Shown: positions 1 to 7,667, numbered from the stretch's first letter. The stretch is DNA of 10,523 bases from JAQVUB01 sp033809415 (GCA_033809415.1 JAPXLT010000161.1:1-10523), one strand, 5' to 3'. Notes: a model not told the origin generated them from the letters alone. Numbers and translations: made by a program.

Positions 1-2
1 AT

Positions 3-19
3 GCCGGCGAGCCGCCGGC
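3..19. repeat. GC-rich perfect hairpin at window edge
   Basis: A 7-bp perfect inverted repeat, GCCGGCG then CGCCGGC, is separated by a 3-base loop. No T-run follows, so it is not an obvious terminator. It lies in an open frame running from position 1 to the stop at 94-96 (31 codons) that has no visible start signal inside the window. That frame is more likely part of a dispersed repeat than a gene. Confidence 0.5.
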
Positions 20-45
20 GCTCCATATCGCCTCCGACTGAAAAA

Positions 46-62
46 GTAAAGCCGACCTTGGC
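46..62 (+). repeat. Dispersed 17-mer, copy A
   Basis: The word GTAAAGCCGACCTTGGC occurs here and again, in the same orientation and without mismatch, at 10385-10401. The match stops sharply on both sides. A chance repeat of 17 bases in 10.5 kb is very unlikely. The two copies bracket all four genes of the window. Confidence 0.75.
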
Positions 63-86
63 ACATGGCGAGCCGTCCGATCTGTC

Positions 87-196
87 GTCCGTGTAAAGTC
101 CGTGTCCCGTCCGTGTAAAGTCCGTGTCCCGTCCGTGTCCCGTCCGTGTAAAGTCCGTGTCCCGTCCGTGTAAAGTCCGTGTAAAGTCCGTGTGGG
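87..196. repeat. Ten-unit 11-bp tandem repeat with a switching triplet
   Basis: Ten consecutive 11-base units each start with the invariant GTCCGTGT and end in a triplet that is AAA or CCC. In order the triplets are AAA, CCC, AAA, CCC, CCC, AAA, CCC, AAA, AAA and, in the last unit, GGG. There are no other substitutions in the ten cores. The unit length is not a multiple of three and the array carries stops (for example at 94-96), so it is not coding. It ends about 100 bases before the LacI gene start. Confidence 0.9.
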
Positions 197-223
197 TTGC
201 GAGCGATCAGTCCGCGCCAAGCC

Positions 224-243
224 TTTTCGTGTAGTTCGTGGTT
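224..243. repeat. TTCGTG-type dispersed repeat
   Basis: TTTTCGTGTAGTTCGTGGTT contains two TTCGTG words 8-9 bases apart (CACGAA on the other strand). The same word family recurs at 1292-1315 and 7658-7760. Strings of CACGAA-type words are common intergenic repeats in PVC-group genomes, by general knowledge. The GTG at 238 inside this repeat opens the reading frame of the regulator but is not its likely start. Confidence 0.6.
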
Positions 244-297
244 AAAAAATCCTTTTTGGATGGGGTTTATTTAAGAAAGCAAAGAGAAACAGCGCCC

Positions 298-1275
298 ATG
301 TCACAGAAAAGAGCCACCATCAAGGACATTGCGGAAGCTACCGGCTTCAGTACCGCCACCGTGAGTTACGTGCTCTCCGGCAAACTGCTCCAGCGAATCA
401 ACAAGCAAACGCAGGACACTATCCGAAAGAAAGCGGAAGAGTTGAATTATCTCCCGAATTTTCTTGCCCGCAGCCTGAAGGCCGGACAGAGCGGATTTGT
501 CGGCGTGCTTCTCGATAAATTTACCGAAAGCTTTGTACCAGAAATTATCGCTGGTGCAGAGGAGGTATTAAACCAAAATGATTACAATATGGTTCTTTGC
601 CATTTAAATTCCCCTGAAGAAGTCCAGCACAAGGTAAATCGCCTGCTGTCCCATTCCATGGATGGCTTCATTATTCGAAGCACCCATTTTGATGCCATAA
701 ACCAGAGCCACTCCATCATTCCCCCGAATCTGCCATGCGTCCGTGTGGCGCGTCCGCCAACAGCCGAGCATCCCGCCGCATTGGTAAGCCTGGAAAAAAT
801 CGTCATGCTCACCGTTGAATACTTGCTTGCAAAAGGGCACCATCGCCTGGCGATCGATAGCAACATCTCAGAATCCAGACGCGATGCCTTGGCGACCCAT
901 CTAGCCTCCATCGGAAAACCCGCCCCGCTGCTCATTCCCAGCAAGGAGCCGGATGAAATACTGGATGCAATGACCGCTTCGCACAACCAGGCAACAGCAC
1001 TGCTCTCGAACGACCGGTCGGCGGTAGATATCCTGCTACGGGCGCAGGAGCGAAAAATAAAAATCCCGCAGCAGTTCTCCCTGCTTGGAAACGATGGCCT
1101 GGATTACGGAAAATACACAACACCGGCATTGACCACCATTGCACAACCGCGAAGCGAACAGGGAGCTTGCGCCGCGCAACTGCTCATGCAGTGGATACAA
1201 ACTAAAAAGAAACCGAAAACAATGTTGCTTATGCCGTACCTAATCGAACGGAAAAGCGTGGCAATACATCAGTAA
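298..1275 (+). CDS. LacI-family transcriptional regulator
   Basis: A cytoplasmic sugar-responsive DNA-binding repressor or activator of 325 residues, close to the family norm. The N-terminal helix-turn-helix is clear: TIKDIAEATGFSTATVSYVLSG at about residues 7-28. It is followed by the hinge helix NYLPNFLARSLKAG at about 50-63, whose Leu60 corresponds to the leucine that wedges into a central CG step of LacI-type operators. Residues 65-325 form the periplasmic-binding-protein-like effector and dimer domain, ending in the typical GNDGLDYGKYTTPALTTIAQPR block. The ATG at 298 was chosen because it puts the HTH six residues from the start, as is usual. The frame stays open upstream to a GTG at 238, but that lies in a dispersed repeat and would add 20 unusual residues. 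The Shine-Dalgarno site is weak (AAAGAG near 281). The effector is not predictable. Likely targets are the downstream genes, given the CG-centred dyads at 1390-1413. Confidence 0.93.
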   Translation: MSQKRATIKDIAEATGFSTATVSYVLSGKLLQRINKQTQDTIRKKAEELNYLPNFLARSLKAGQSGFVGVLLDKFTESFVPEIIAGAEEVLNQNDYNMVLCHLNSPEEVQHKVNRLLSHSMDGFIIRSTHFDAINQSHSIIPPNLPCVRVARPPTAEHPAALVSLEKIVMLTVEYLLAKGHHRLAIDSNISESRRDALATHLASIGKPAPLLIPSKEPDEILDAMTASHNQATALLSNDRSAVDILLRAQERKIKIPQQFSLLGNDGLDYGKYTTPALTTIAQPRSEQGACAAQLLMQWIQTKKKPKTMLLMPYLIERKSVAIHQ

Positions 1276-1287
1276 CGAAGGAATTCT

Positions 1288-1315
1288 TTTTGAACAACGA
1301 AAGGCACGAAAAAAC
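1288..1315 (+). repeat. Dispersed repeat after the regulator gene
   Basis: TTTTGAACAACGAAA at 1288-1302 is repeated exactly, in reverse complement, at 7752-7766. Both copies are next to CACGAA-type words (here GGCACGAAAAAA). It lies just after the regulator stop codon and is followed by A-rich sequence, but it forms no hairpin with a T-run, so it is not an evident terminator. Confidence 0.65.
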
Positions 1316-1357
1316 CGAAAAAACAAAAAATGCCCGGCAAAATAATTTTCCCCAGAC

Positions 1358-1385
1358 TTGCAAATATTTTTATTGCTAATATATT
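1358..1385 (+). promoter_or_regulatory. Probable sigma-70-type promoter of the pseudopilin gene
   Basis: A -35-like TTGCAA (1358-1363) and a -10-like TATATT (1380-1385) are separated by 16 bases in a strongly AT-rich stretch. This predicts transcription to begin near 1392, about 70 bases before the start codon at 1465. The call rests on motif likeness alone; alternative -10 choices overlap (TAATAT at 1377). Confidence 0.5.
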
Positions 1386-1389
1386 TAAT

Positions 1390-1413
1390 GCTTAAACGAT
1401 TAAACACGTGTTT
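1390..1413. promoter_or_regulatory. Candidate LacI-family operator, two overlapping CG-centred dyads
   Basis: AAACACGTGTTT (1402-1413) is a perfect 12-base palindrome. Immediately upstream and overlapping it, GCTTAAACGATTAAAC (1390-1405) is an imperfect dyad matching at 6 of 8 positions per half. Both are centred on a CG step, as LacI-family sites usually are, and the two centres are 10 bp apart, one helical turn. They cover the predicted start of transcription, a position suited to repression by the adjacent regulator. Binding is inferred, not shown. Confidence 0.45.
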
Positions 1414-1452
1414 TTTGTCATGTTTGTTTTAGGATAAGACCCGGGTATTGTC

Positions 1453-1459
1453 AAGGAGG
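1453..1459 (+). promoter_or_regulatory. Strong ribosome binding site fixing the pseudopilin start
   Basis: AAGGAGG lies 5 bases before the ATG at 1465. This near-ideal Shine-Dalgarno site supports the upstream start, so the unusually long leader before the FTLIE motif appears to be translated and not an annotation artefact. Confidence 0.85.
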
Positions 1460-1464
1460 CAAAA

Positions 1465-2286
1465 ATGGTAACTGCAAAAAGTCACAGACCGTTGTCACAG
1501 CCTGTTGCTCAATCGTCTTTGTTTGGGCACAAAAGCGTTGTCCGGTGCGGCGGTTTTCTGAGTCCTTCAACGTGTCATAAATACTTTACCTTGATTGAGT
1601 TGCTGGTCGTGATTGCAATCATTGCGATCCTCGCCTCGATGCTGTTGCCGGCATTGCAGAAAGCTCGCACCAAAGCTTTGACGACGTCTTGTGCAAGCAA
1701 CCTGCGCCAGACCGGCATTGGTACGCAGATGTATGCGGATGAATTTGATGGTTTTTTTCCTGTGCGGGCATCCAGCAAACTATACTGGGCTTATGTGCTC
1801 GGGCCGAAGCGTCTGAATTATGTAGGCTATGGAGTAACCATCTGCCCCGCTTTTCCGCCGTCAATTCGAACTATCAACTATGATTTCTTCCATTATCTGA
1901 CGTATGGGCAGTTGTGCATCTATGACCCGGATAACACAACCCATACTGCACAAAACTATGGAATAAACAGTTTCCAAACGCAAAGATTATATAATGTTGC
2001 AAAAACGGAAGTCTTCGGGGATTCCATCCGTCATAATCCACCGGCGTGGGTGAAGGACGGCGGATACAGCCAGGGAAGAGTCCAGTATGCTTTCGTTCGC
2101 AAAAATTGCACCGACAATAATCCAGCCCTTCATATGCGACATGATCGCAAAGCAAATTTTTTGTGGGCGGATGGTCATGTTTCGCCGGCGGATGCCAATA
2201 CAGAAATTGTGAAGGAAAGATATTACCCTGCCTATGGAATTAAGCCTGTATCTGAATGCTATCCTATCAGTTACGATACAAATTAA
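1465..2286 (+). CDS. Pseudopilin-like protein with prepilin N-terminal motif and H-X9-DG motif
   Basis: A 273-residue protein of the prepilin-type cleavage/methylation family, expected to be inserted in the inner membrane, processed by a prepilin peptidase and possibly built into a type II secretion-like pseudopilus. The core FTLIELLVVIAIIAIL starts at Phe41, has the conserved Glu45, and continues as a hydrophobic helix to about residue 64 (MLLPALQKAR). It is followed by the family block CASNLRQTGIGTQMYADEFDGFFP (76-99). Near the C-terminus, His226 and Asp236-Gly237 form the H-X9-DG motif within RHDRKANFLWADGH. Oddities: the leader is 40 residues, where classical prepilins have 6-25, and Tyr40 takes the place of the -1 glycine. 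Both are, to my knowledge, seen in many Lentisphaerota members of the family. The mature part is cysteine-bearing (76, 127, 151, 215, 265). The gene lies between a LacI regulator and glycosidases, with no secretion genes in the window. The function of this subfamily is unknown. Confidence 0.9.
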   Translation: MVTAKSHRPLSQPVAQSSLFGHKSVVRCGGFLSPSTCHKYFTLIELLVVIAIIAILASMLLPALQKARTKALTTSCASNLRQTGIGTQMYADEFDGFFPVRASSKLYWAYVLGPKRLNYVGYGVTICPAFPPSIRTINYDFFHYLTYGQLCIYDPDNTTHTAQNYGINSFQTQRLYNVAKTEVFGDSIRHNPPAWVKDGGYSQGRVQYAFVRKNCTDNNPALHMRHDRKANFLWADGHVSPADANTEIVKERYYPAYGIKPVSECYPISYDTN

Positions 2287-2302
2287 TTGCGAGCAGGCGG
2301 CG

Positions 2303-2541
2303 GGCGTTTTCATTCATTCTTTCCCCCAACTTCTTGTTGTGTGGAAGATTTTGAATAGGGATTACGCTATGGCTGATTCCTATGTCGCGCCCTTTCAGGG
2401 CTTTGCGGATGGGTGGGTATCCGAACCCAGGGCGTTGCCCTGGGCTGGTATATTGCGCCCTTTCAGGGCTAATTCCAACATCGCCGATCAGCCGTTCGTT
2501 TCCCGTTTTTGCCACTGTCCGTGAAAGAGAATGAAAACGCC
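2303..2541. repeat. Long-range inverted repeat enclosing a hairpin element
   Basis: GGCGTTTTCATTC (2303-2315) is the exact reverse complement of 2529-2541. After a 2-base offset the pairing continues for six more bases (TCTTTC at 2318-2323 with GAAAGA at 2523-2528). The arms enclose about 200 bases that hold two direct repeats and a central hairpin. The element fills most of the 320-base gap between the pseudopilin and the large secreted protein. It could be a small non-autonomous mobile element or a folded RNA leader; no transposase is nearby. No coding gene is supported here. Confidence 0.7.
2387..2470. repeat. Hairpin-hairpin-hairpin element (REP-like)
   Basis: GCGCCCTTTCAGGGCT occurs at 2387-2402 and again at 2455-2470. 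Each copy contains a GCCCT/AGGGC stem with a 3-base loop. Between them, at 2426-2444, is a perfect 8-bp hairpin (CCCAGGGC, loop GTT, GCCCTGGG). The arrangement of a central strong palindrome between two copies of another short palindrome resembles REP or REPIN-type dispersed elements, which are moved by RAYT transposases. That comparison is structural only. No T-run follows the hairpins, so termination is not indicated. Confidence 0.7.
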
Positions 2542-2606
2542 TGAGGGAACTTTCTTTATCCGTTTATATCGATTGCCCCTTCACTGACATCTGGAAAGGA
2601 AAAATC

Positions 2607-5600
2607 ATGATGCCTAAGCACATTGTCGCAAGTTTCGGAAGTCTGGTGCTGTTTCTTTCATTCTCGGCTGCGGCGGCGACAAGTATGCAAACGGAAACGC
2701 AACTCCAATATATGAAAACGGAGTATTGGAGCGGCGCCACCGGTGGCAACGCCCGCATTGCACCCAGCATTTCCCTGGTTGACAGCCCCGTCGGCAAGGC
2801 GATTCGTGCCAGCGTCGAATCACCGGGAGATTACCAGGGTTTGAACCTGCATCTGCCTGAAAACATCGATCTTCGGAAGACCGGGGCGATCTCTTTTGAC
2901 ATTGAACAGACTGCCTATAAGGGAAATGGGCAGGCAGCGGTCATGCTAATCTTTCCCGCCGGTTCCGGCCTGCTTGCCACCCCCGATTTCAATGCCTCCG
3001 GCTGGAAGCATGTGAACATTCCAATGGATGTGCGAACTCTGAAGTCACTGGGTTCGCAAAACTCACCTGCCCTTGGCGAAATCAAAGAAATCCGTTTCTC
3101 CCTGTTTTCGGCATTGAAAACCCCTGGTCAGCATTTGTCCATTGCCAATCTCGAATTCCACCCGCCTGTCACCGAGGAAGGATCGGTGACTGTCGCCGGA
3201 TACCGTTACAACGCCGCTCCAACCCGCGGAGACAATTCCTGCACTTGGCTGACCGACGGCAAAGTAGACCGCGAACGGCAGGTTTTTTTCCGGGAATACA
3301 GCGATGAACCGGATATCACGTTTGATCTGGGCGCCCTCTATTTGATTCGAAAGTTTGAGCTGGAGGCCATTGCCGTCCCCAGCCAGAATATCTCGGAAAT
3401 CCTGCTTTACACCAGCTTTGATGGAAAAGACTGGAAAATGGCCAAGCATATACCCAACCTTGACGCCGGAACGGAAGAAAAACAATACTGCATCGCAGCC
3501 GATCAGATCAATCTGCTCGCAAGATATATTCGCGTTCATGCCGGGCGCAACCGCACAGACTTCCCTTTGCGATTCGCTGAAATCACCTTCTCGGGAAAAC
3601 TGCCGACTGACGCGGAAATGGCGATGGCCACCGCACAACAATATGACCTTGGCCCGGAATTGCCAGCCCCTAACGAAGGCGATTACTGGAAGTTTTCCAG
3701 TCCAGACGGCACGGTCTGGATTCATCGCCAGAGCGGGATTCTTGTCCGCTACGAACAACAGGGAAGGTTGCTGACGGAACGCCTGTTTTCACGCTACGAA
3801 CTCTCTGACGGAAAAAATCCGGTGAAAGCGGATGCCTACAGTGATCAAGTGCTTTCCGGAAAGCTGGAAAGCCCCGGAGTTTTTCTTGTCACCACTACCA
3901 ACCCAGCTCTTCCTGGAATCACCTTTGAGCATCGCTATCGCTGGGTTGCAGAAGGTTTGAGCGTCGAATTGAGTTTTGTCAGCAAACGCACAGACCGTAA
4001 AATCCTGTTTACGGCAACCGAGGTGGTGCTCCCCCAGGAACTCCGTAAGGGGGGATTGTATGAAACCTGGGGTGCCGGACATGACGTGCAGCATAAATTT
4101 GCCCATGAAATCACCTTCGATTTCCCCGCCGACAGCGGACCAGTGACCATTTTTGAGGCGCCGGAACTCCCCCTCACTTTGCTGCATTATCGCTTTAAAT
4201 ACAACGACCGCTACGTGCAAATCGGCTCAGGGGTAGTCACGGTTTCCGGATTCGGTGACAAGCGTACCATTTTCACTGCCACAGGATGGATTCTTGGGGA
4301 CGGCCTGTTTGCCTTGACCAGCGACGGGGCAAGCGGAAAAGTTGAATCACGCCTGACAGTGCAAACGGGGGACCTGACAGATGCCTTTGAACATTACCTC
4401 GCTTTGCCGGAAGTCAAGCAATTCCGCTCCCAAATCAAACGCGCGTCTTGGCTGAAAGACCTGCGCTACTACTCGACGGGACCAGGATGGGATGGTCCCT
4501 TCGGTGACAATATGCAAAGAGCAGCAGAAAATGCCAGTGCCATGATCCGTGAGGGCTGGGTCAACCTGAATACGGCTCTCGTTCAATTCCCCTGGGGCGA
4601 CTTCCCCACCTCCGGCGAAGTGGACATTCTACGCGGAGGTAAAATCCAAGTCCACGAATTACAGCAAAAATTGCGGCAAATAAAAAACTATCCGGTAAAG
4701 GTCTCGCAGTACACCTGGCTATGGAGTGCAGCCTGGAACAGTAAAATCTACCAGGAGCATCCGGACTGGTTCATACGCTACAATGCCCAAGGCAATGAAA
4801 CCAGCTTCTTCCCCGGATACTCGCAGAACTTCTACCGCCTGGTCGGAATACCGGAATCCCGCGCTGAAATTGTCCGCTCAATGAATGCAGTGATGGATAC
4901 GTATCTTTCCGATGTGTGGTATCTTGATGGCGGCGGGTCCCCCTCGAGCATCGATTGGGCAACGATGCGAATCGATGAACCAGATGCATGGGACAACACT
5001 CTGCTGGAAGTGCGACAAACCATCCAGCAGAAAGACCCGGAACGGGCGGTTTTCTTCAACAATCCTGAAAACCCCATTGGAGACATGGGGTATCTTGAAA
5101 GTTTTGGCGGCATCCTGACCACCAACTGGCGCGATGGTGCCACATGGATGTATAAATTCAAACTCTGGCAAAGACCAGACCCACTCTTTTCACCGCTCTA
5201 TATTTACTGGCTTCCAGGCGTTGATCAGGCCATGCGGCATTATATCATCGGAACCGGACTGGGAATGACCACATATACTACCGATCTGCGTGGGGATGTT
5301 TCCTATATGTCGGCTCAACAGCAAAGCCGGTTTGCCAGGCTGGCCAATGCTGCAATACACCCCAACTGGCGTTACAATCCCGAAGAGACGCTGGAAGTGA
5401 TGCCGCTGACACTGGGAAATGCAGCTTGGCTGTTCATGAAGGAGCACGGCGAGAAGCACGTCGAAAAATCCGTGTCGGCAGCCCCCGACAAACTGGGTAT
5501 GCGCAATCCGGAGCAGCCTCTCTACCACTGGTGCATGACCATCAAGCCGCATGCGATCCATAAAGGACTGCTGACCGAGTCCGAACGAGAGGCCGACTAC

Positions 5601-7607
5601 CGCACATCGCGATGGCAAAATGACTTCGTGGTCATTCCGCGATTCCTTGGCACAGAAAAGTTGCCCGTTCGCATGAACCGCACATTTACGTTTGCTCCCG
5701 ATGAACTCAAGCTGTGGATGGTCACGCAGAGCCCCGCCCTGGTCTACAGTGTGGATGGCTTGCGCAACCAGCTCTGGCTGCCTGACACCCTCGGCGTAAG
5801 AGTGGAAGGCACGGTCAGCAATCAATCGATTGACCTCCTCGTTCAGTCTGAACGGAAAGAAGCTGAAATCGCGGCTCTGCTTCCTGCCGGCTTCCTGCCT
5901 GGTTCAGTAAGCGTCAATGGCGCCCCGGCAACGCATTCGGATTGCCTGGTGCTCGATGATACTCCTTTGGCGCTTGTTTCAGTGCCAAAGGGTCAAAGCA
6001 GAGTGAAAATCCAGCTGGTTCCGGCACCGCCGCTCAACGGGGATGTCACCCTACAGACCGCCGCCGGCTCCCCGGGAAACCTCCTCACCATGAAAATTTC
6101 GGCGTCGGCAGACGCCAGACTCCTGGCAGCGATCACATCAAACCATGACCTGGTCTGGAGCAGTGAAGTCCACGCAGGAGAAGTCTCCATCAGAATTCCG
6201 ACCGGAGTAACGGGTGGAGAGTATCAGGCGACCATCCACGATGGAACCGGGAAAAAGCGTGCTTCAGCCACCTTCCATCTGACTTCCGGGAAACCAAAAC
6301 ACGATCGTTTCAAGACTGCCCTGCCCTTGCAGCAGCATTCTGAAACAAAACCCCTTGATATCGACTTCAAAGAAGATGGCTTCAAACTGCTGGGAACAGC
6401 CGAGACGTACAGCATCGGCGCAGGAACAATGCATTTCAATCCGAACCAGGCAACACTAACCCTGACCATTGACAAAGCGCCGGACTCCCGCTGGTACCAG
6501 GTTGGCGGTGCTTACGAACTGGAAGCAAAACGCTTCCTGAAGCTGAAACTTGCCGGCACCTTCGGGAAATACAACCGGGAAGAAATGATCACAGGTGTAA
6601 AAGGCCTGGGAACCAATTATGATAGGCCCAACTGCTTCCTCGGACTGACCTTCGATTTCGGAGCAAATTCCGGGACAGAAAATGTCTATGTCAGCCGCAC
6701 CCTGGGAGGAATCGGCCTGGCCTGGCCAACACGAACATCGCCGGAACCATCTGCCTGGGGAACAAAAAAATTGGCAGATATCATCAATGTGGTTTCCAGC
6801 TTTGCGGTCACTGAAAAAGACGAAGAGGAATTCTGGCTCGACCTCGATGCCGTCGGCGCGCCTGACAACTGGAATGGAAAACTCTGGCTGGGTGCCATGT
6901 ATCAGGACGGCGCTCCAAACCGGGTGTTGGCATTGACGATACTGGAAACAAGCGACATACTACCCGAAGGAGCACAAGCCAGCAAAGTCTTTCCGCTTAA
7001 AGGAGGCAAAACCTCAATCAGCAAAACAACGATGAAGCTCCCGTTTATTGCAAAGGAAATCACTTTGGATGGAAACCTGGACGAGGCAGAATGGAAAAAT
7101 GCCGTTGAATTCAAGGAACTGACGCAATTGTCCAGTCCAGGCATTGAAGGACCGCCTACTCGTTTTTTGTTGCAACGCGATAACGACAACCTTTATCTTG
7201 CGGCAGAACTGACGGCAACAAGCGACAGCGGCTTTCAAAAGGATGAAAATCTTCGTCCATGGCGTTGCGACAGTATCGAAGTCTACTTGCAATCGAGGGA
7301 TGCCAAAGAGGCTTTTGTACAGTACATTATCGCGACCAATGGCAGCACGCACAGCATGCACAAAGCATCAAAACAGCCCGGCGCAGCGGGTAAAACTCTC
7401 CCCACACCGCAATTCAAAGCCGTGGAAAGCAATGGAAAATGGCTGCTGGAAATGAAAATTCCCCTGGCAGTACTTGGCACCGGAGCGAATAAGAGTGGCT
7501 TTAACCTTTGCCGAACTGTATCGAGCAGCGGAAATCAATCCTACTACACCCTGGCCCCAGGCAATCAGTTTTCCAATATGGAGCTGTTCGAGTTCGACTG
7601 GAATTAA
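2607..7607 (+). CDS. Very large exported multidomain glycoside hydrolase-like protein with discoidin and CBM9-like domains
   Basis: A 1666-residue protein, probably exported and acting on an extracellular or periplasmic polysaccharide. RBS AAAGGA (2595-2600) precedes the first of two ATG codons. A signal peptide covers about residues 1-24 (hydrophobic VLFLSF, then AAAA). Visible parts, in order: a jelly-roll binding-like region (30-188); an F5/8 type C (discoidin, CBM32-like) domain (193-330); a beta-sandwich (about 359-600); a TIM-barrel-like region (about 616-950); beta-rich domains (about 985-1140); an Ig-like domain (1141-1225); a second jelly-roll-like region (1250-1450); and a CBM9-like or DOMON-like C-terminal domain (1477-1666: ITLDGNLDEAEW, NLYLAAEL, SIEVYLQ). 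The barrel resembles clan GH-D (GH36-type) organisation: HPDWFIRYN at 718-726 and DVWYLDGGG at 769-777, with Asp774 the best nucleophile candidate. The acid/base is uncertain (Glu831, Asp843 or Asp897). Substrate and exact family are not determinable by reading. The beta-sandwich before the barrel also fits that architecture. Confidence 0.75.
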   Translation: MMPKHIVASFGSLVLFLSFSAAAATSMQTETQLQYMKTEYWSGATGGNARIAPSISLVDSPVGKAIRASVESPGDYQGLNLHLPENIDLRKTGAISFDIEQTAYKGNGQAAVMLIFPAGSGLLATPDFNASGWKHVNIPMDVRTLKSLGSQNSPALGEIKEIRFSLFSALKTPGQHLSIANLEFHPPVTEEGSVTVAGYRYNAAPTRGDNSCTWLTDGKVDRERQVFFREYSDEPDITFDLGALYLIRKFELEAIAVPSQNISEILLYTSFDGKDWKMAKHIPNLDAGTEEKQYCIAADQINLLARYIRVHAGRNRTDFPLRFAEITFSGKLPTDAEMAMATAQQYDLGPELPAPNEGDYWKFSSPDGTVWIHRQSGILVRYEQQGRLLTERLFSRYELSDGKNPVKADAYSDQVLSGKLESPGVFLVTTTNPALPGITFEHRYRWVAEGLSVELSFVSKRTDRKILFTATEVVLPQELRKGGLYETWGAGHDVQHKFAHEITFDFPADSGPVTIFEAPELPLTLLHYRFKYNDRYVQIGSGVVTVSGFGDKRTIFTATGWILGDGLFALTSDGASGKVESRLTVQTGDLTDAFEHYLALPEVKQFRSQIKRASWLKDLRYYSTGPGWDGPFGDNMQRAAENASAMIREGWVNLNTALVQFPWGDFPTSGEVDILRGGKIQVHELQQKLRQIKNYPVKVSQYTWLWSAAWNSKIYQEHPDWFIRYNAQGNETSFFPGYSQNFYRLVGIPESRAEIVRSMNAVMDTYLSDVWYLDGGGSPSSIDWATMRIDEPDAWDNTLLEVRQTIQQKDPERAVFFNNPENPIGDMGYLESFGGILTTNWRDGATWMYKFKLWQRPDPLFSPLYIYWLPGVDQAMRHYIIGTGLGMTTYTTDLRGDVSYMSAQQQSRFARLANAAIHPNWRYNPEETLEVMPLTLGNAAWLFMKEHGEKHVEKSVSAAPDKLGMRNPEQPLYHWCMTIKPHAIHKGLLTESEREADYRTSRWQNDFVVIPRFLGTEKLPVRMNRTFTFAPDELKLWMVTQSPALVYSVDGLRNQLWLPDTLGVRVEGTVSNQSIDLLVQSERKEAEIAALLPAGFLPGSVSVNGAPATHSDCLVLDDTPLALVSVPKGQSRVKIQLVPAPPLNGDVTLQTAAGSPGNLLTMKISASADARLLAAITSNHDLVWSSEVHAGEVSIRIPTGVTGGEYQATIHDGTGKKRASATFHLTSGKPKHDRFKTALPLQQHSETKPLDIDFKEDGFKLLGTAETYSIGAGTMHFNPNQATLTLTIDKAPDSRWYQVGGAYELEAKRFLKLKLAGTFGKYNREEMITGVKGLGTNYDRPNCFLGLTFDFGANSGTENVYVSRTLGGIGLAWPTRTSPEPSAWGTKKLADIINVVSSFAVTEKDEEEFWLDLDAVGAPDNWNGKLWLGAMYQDGAPNRVLALTILETSDILPEGAQASKVFPLKGGKTSISKTTMKLPFIAKEITLDGNLDEAEWKNAVEFKELTQLSSPGIEGPPTRFLLQRDNDNLYLAAELTATSDSGFQKDENLRPWRCDSIEVYLQSRDAKEAFVQYIIATNGSTHSMHKASKQPGAAGKTLPTPQFKAVESNGKWLLEMKIPLAVLGTGANKSGFNLCRTVSSSGNQSYYTLAPGNQFSNMELFEFDWN

Positions 7608-7667
7608 TTCCGTAAGGCGTCGGCAACTGGGTGATAGAGGCTTTTTTTACAACTAAAAACACGAATG

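Noticed and set aside
1..96. A 31-codon frame beginning with ATG at position 1
   Set aside because: There is no sequence upstream to judge a start. It contains the dispersed 17-mer and ends inside the tandem repeat, so it is best seen as repeat DNA.
87..196. CRISPR array
   Set aside because: Units are only 11 bp, adjoin directly and have no unique spacers; no cas genes are present.
238..297. GTG start 20 codons upstream for the LacI regulator
   Set aside because: The GTG is part of a TTCGTG repeat, and the extra residues precede the normal position of the helix-turn-helix. The ATG at 298 gives the usual LacI-family start.
2426..2444. Rho-independent terminator after the pseudopilin gene
   Set aside because: The 8-bp hairpin is strong but is followed by CTGGTATATTG rather than a T-run, and it is embedded in a symmetric repeat element.
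2234..2524. A 96-codon + strand frame overlapping the end of the pseudopilin gene
   Set aside because: It starts inside the pseudopilin gene in another frame and its second half is simply the hairpin element read as protein (FQGF...RALPWAG...RPFRA). Peptides of this look are commonly annotated over such repeats, but there is no ribosome binding site or domain.
3063..3758. A 231-codon open frame on the minus strand inside the large secreted protein gene
   Set aside because: It is a shadow of the discoidin-domain coding region, with no family-like features.
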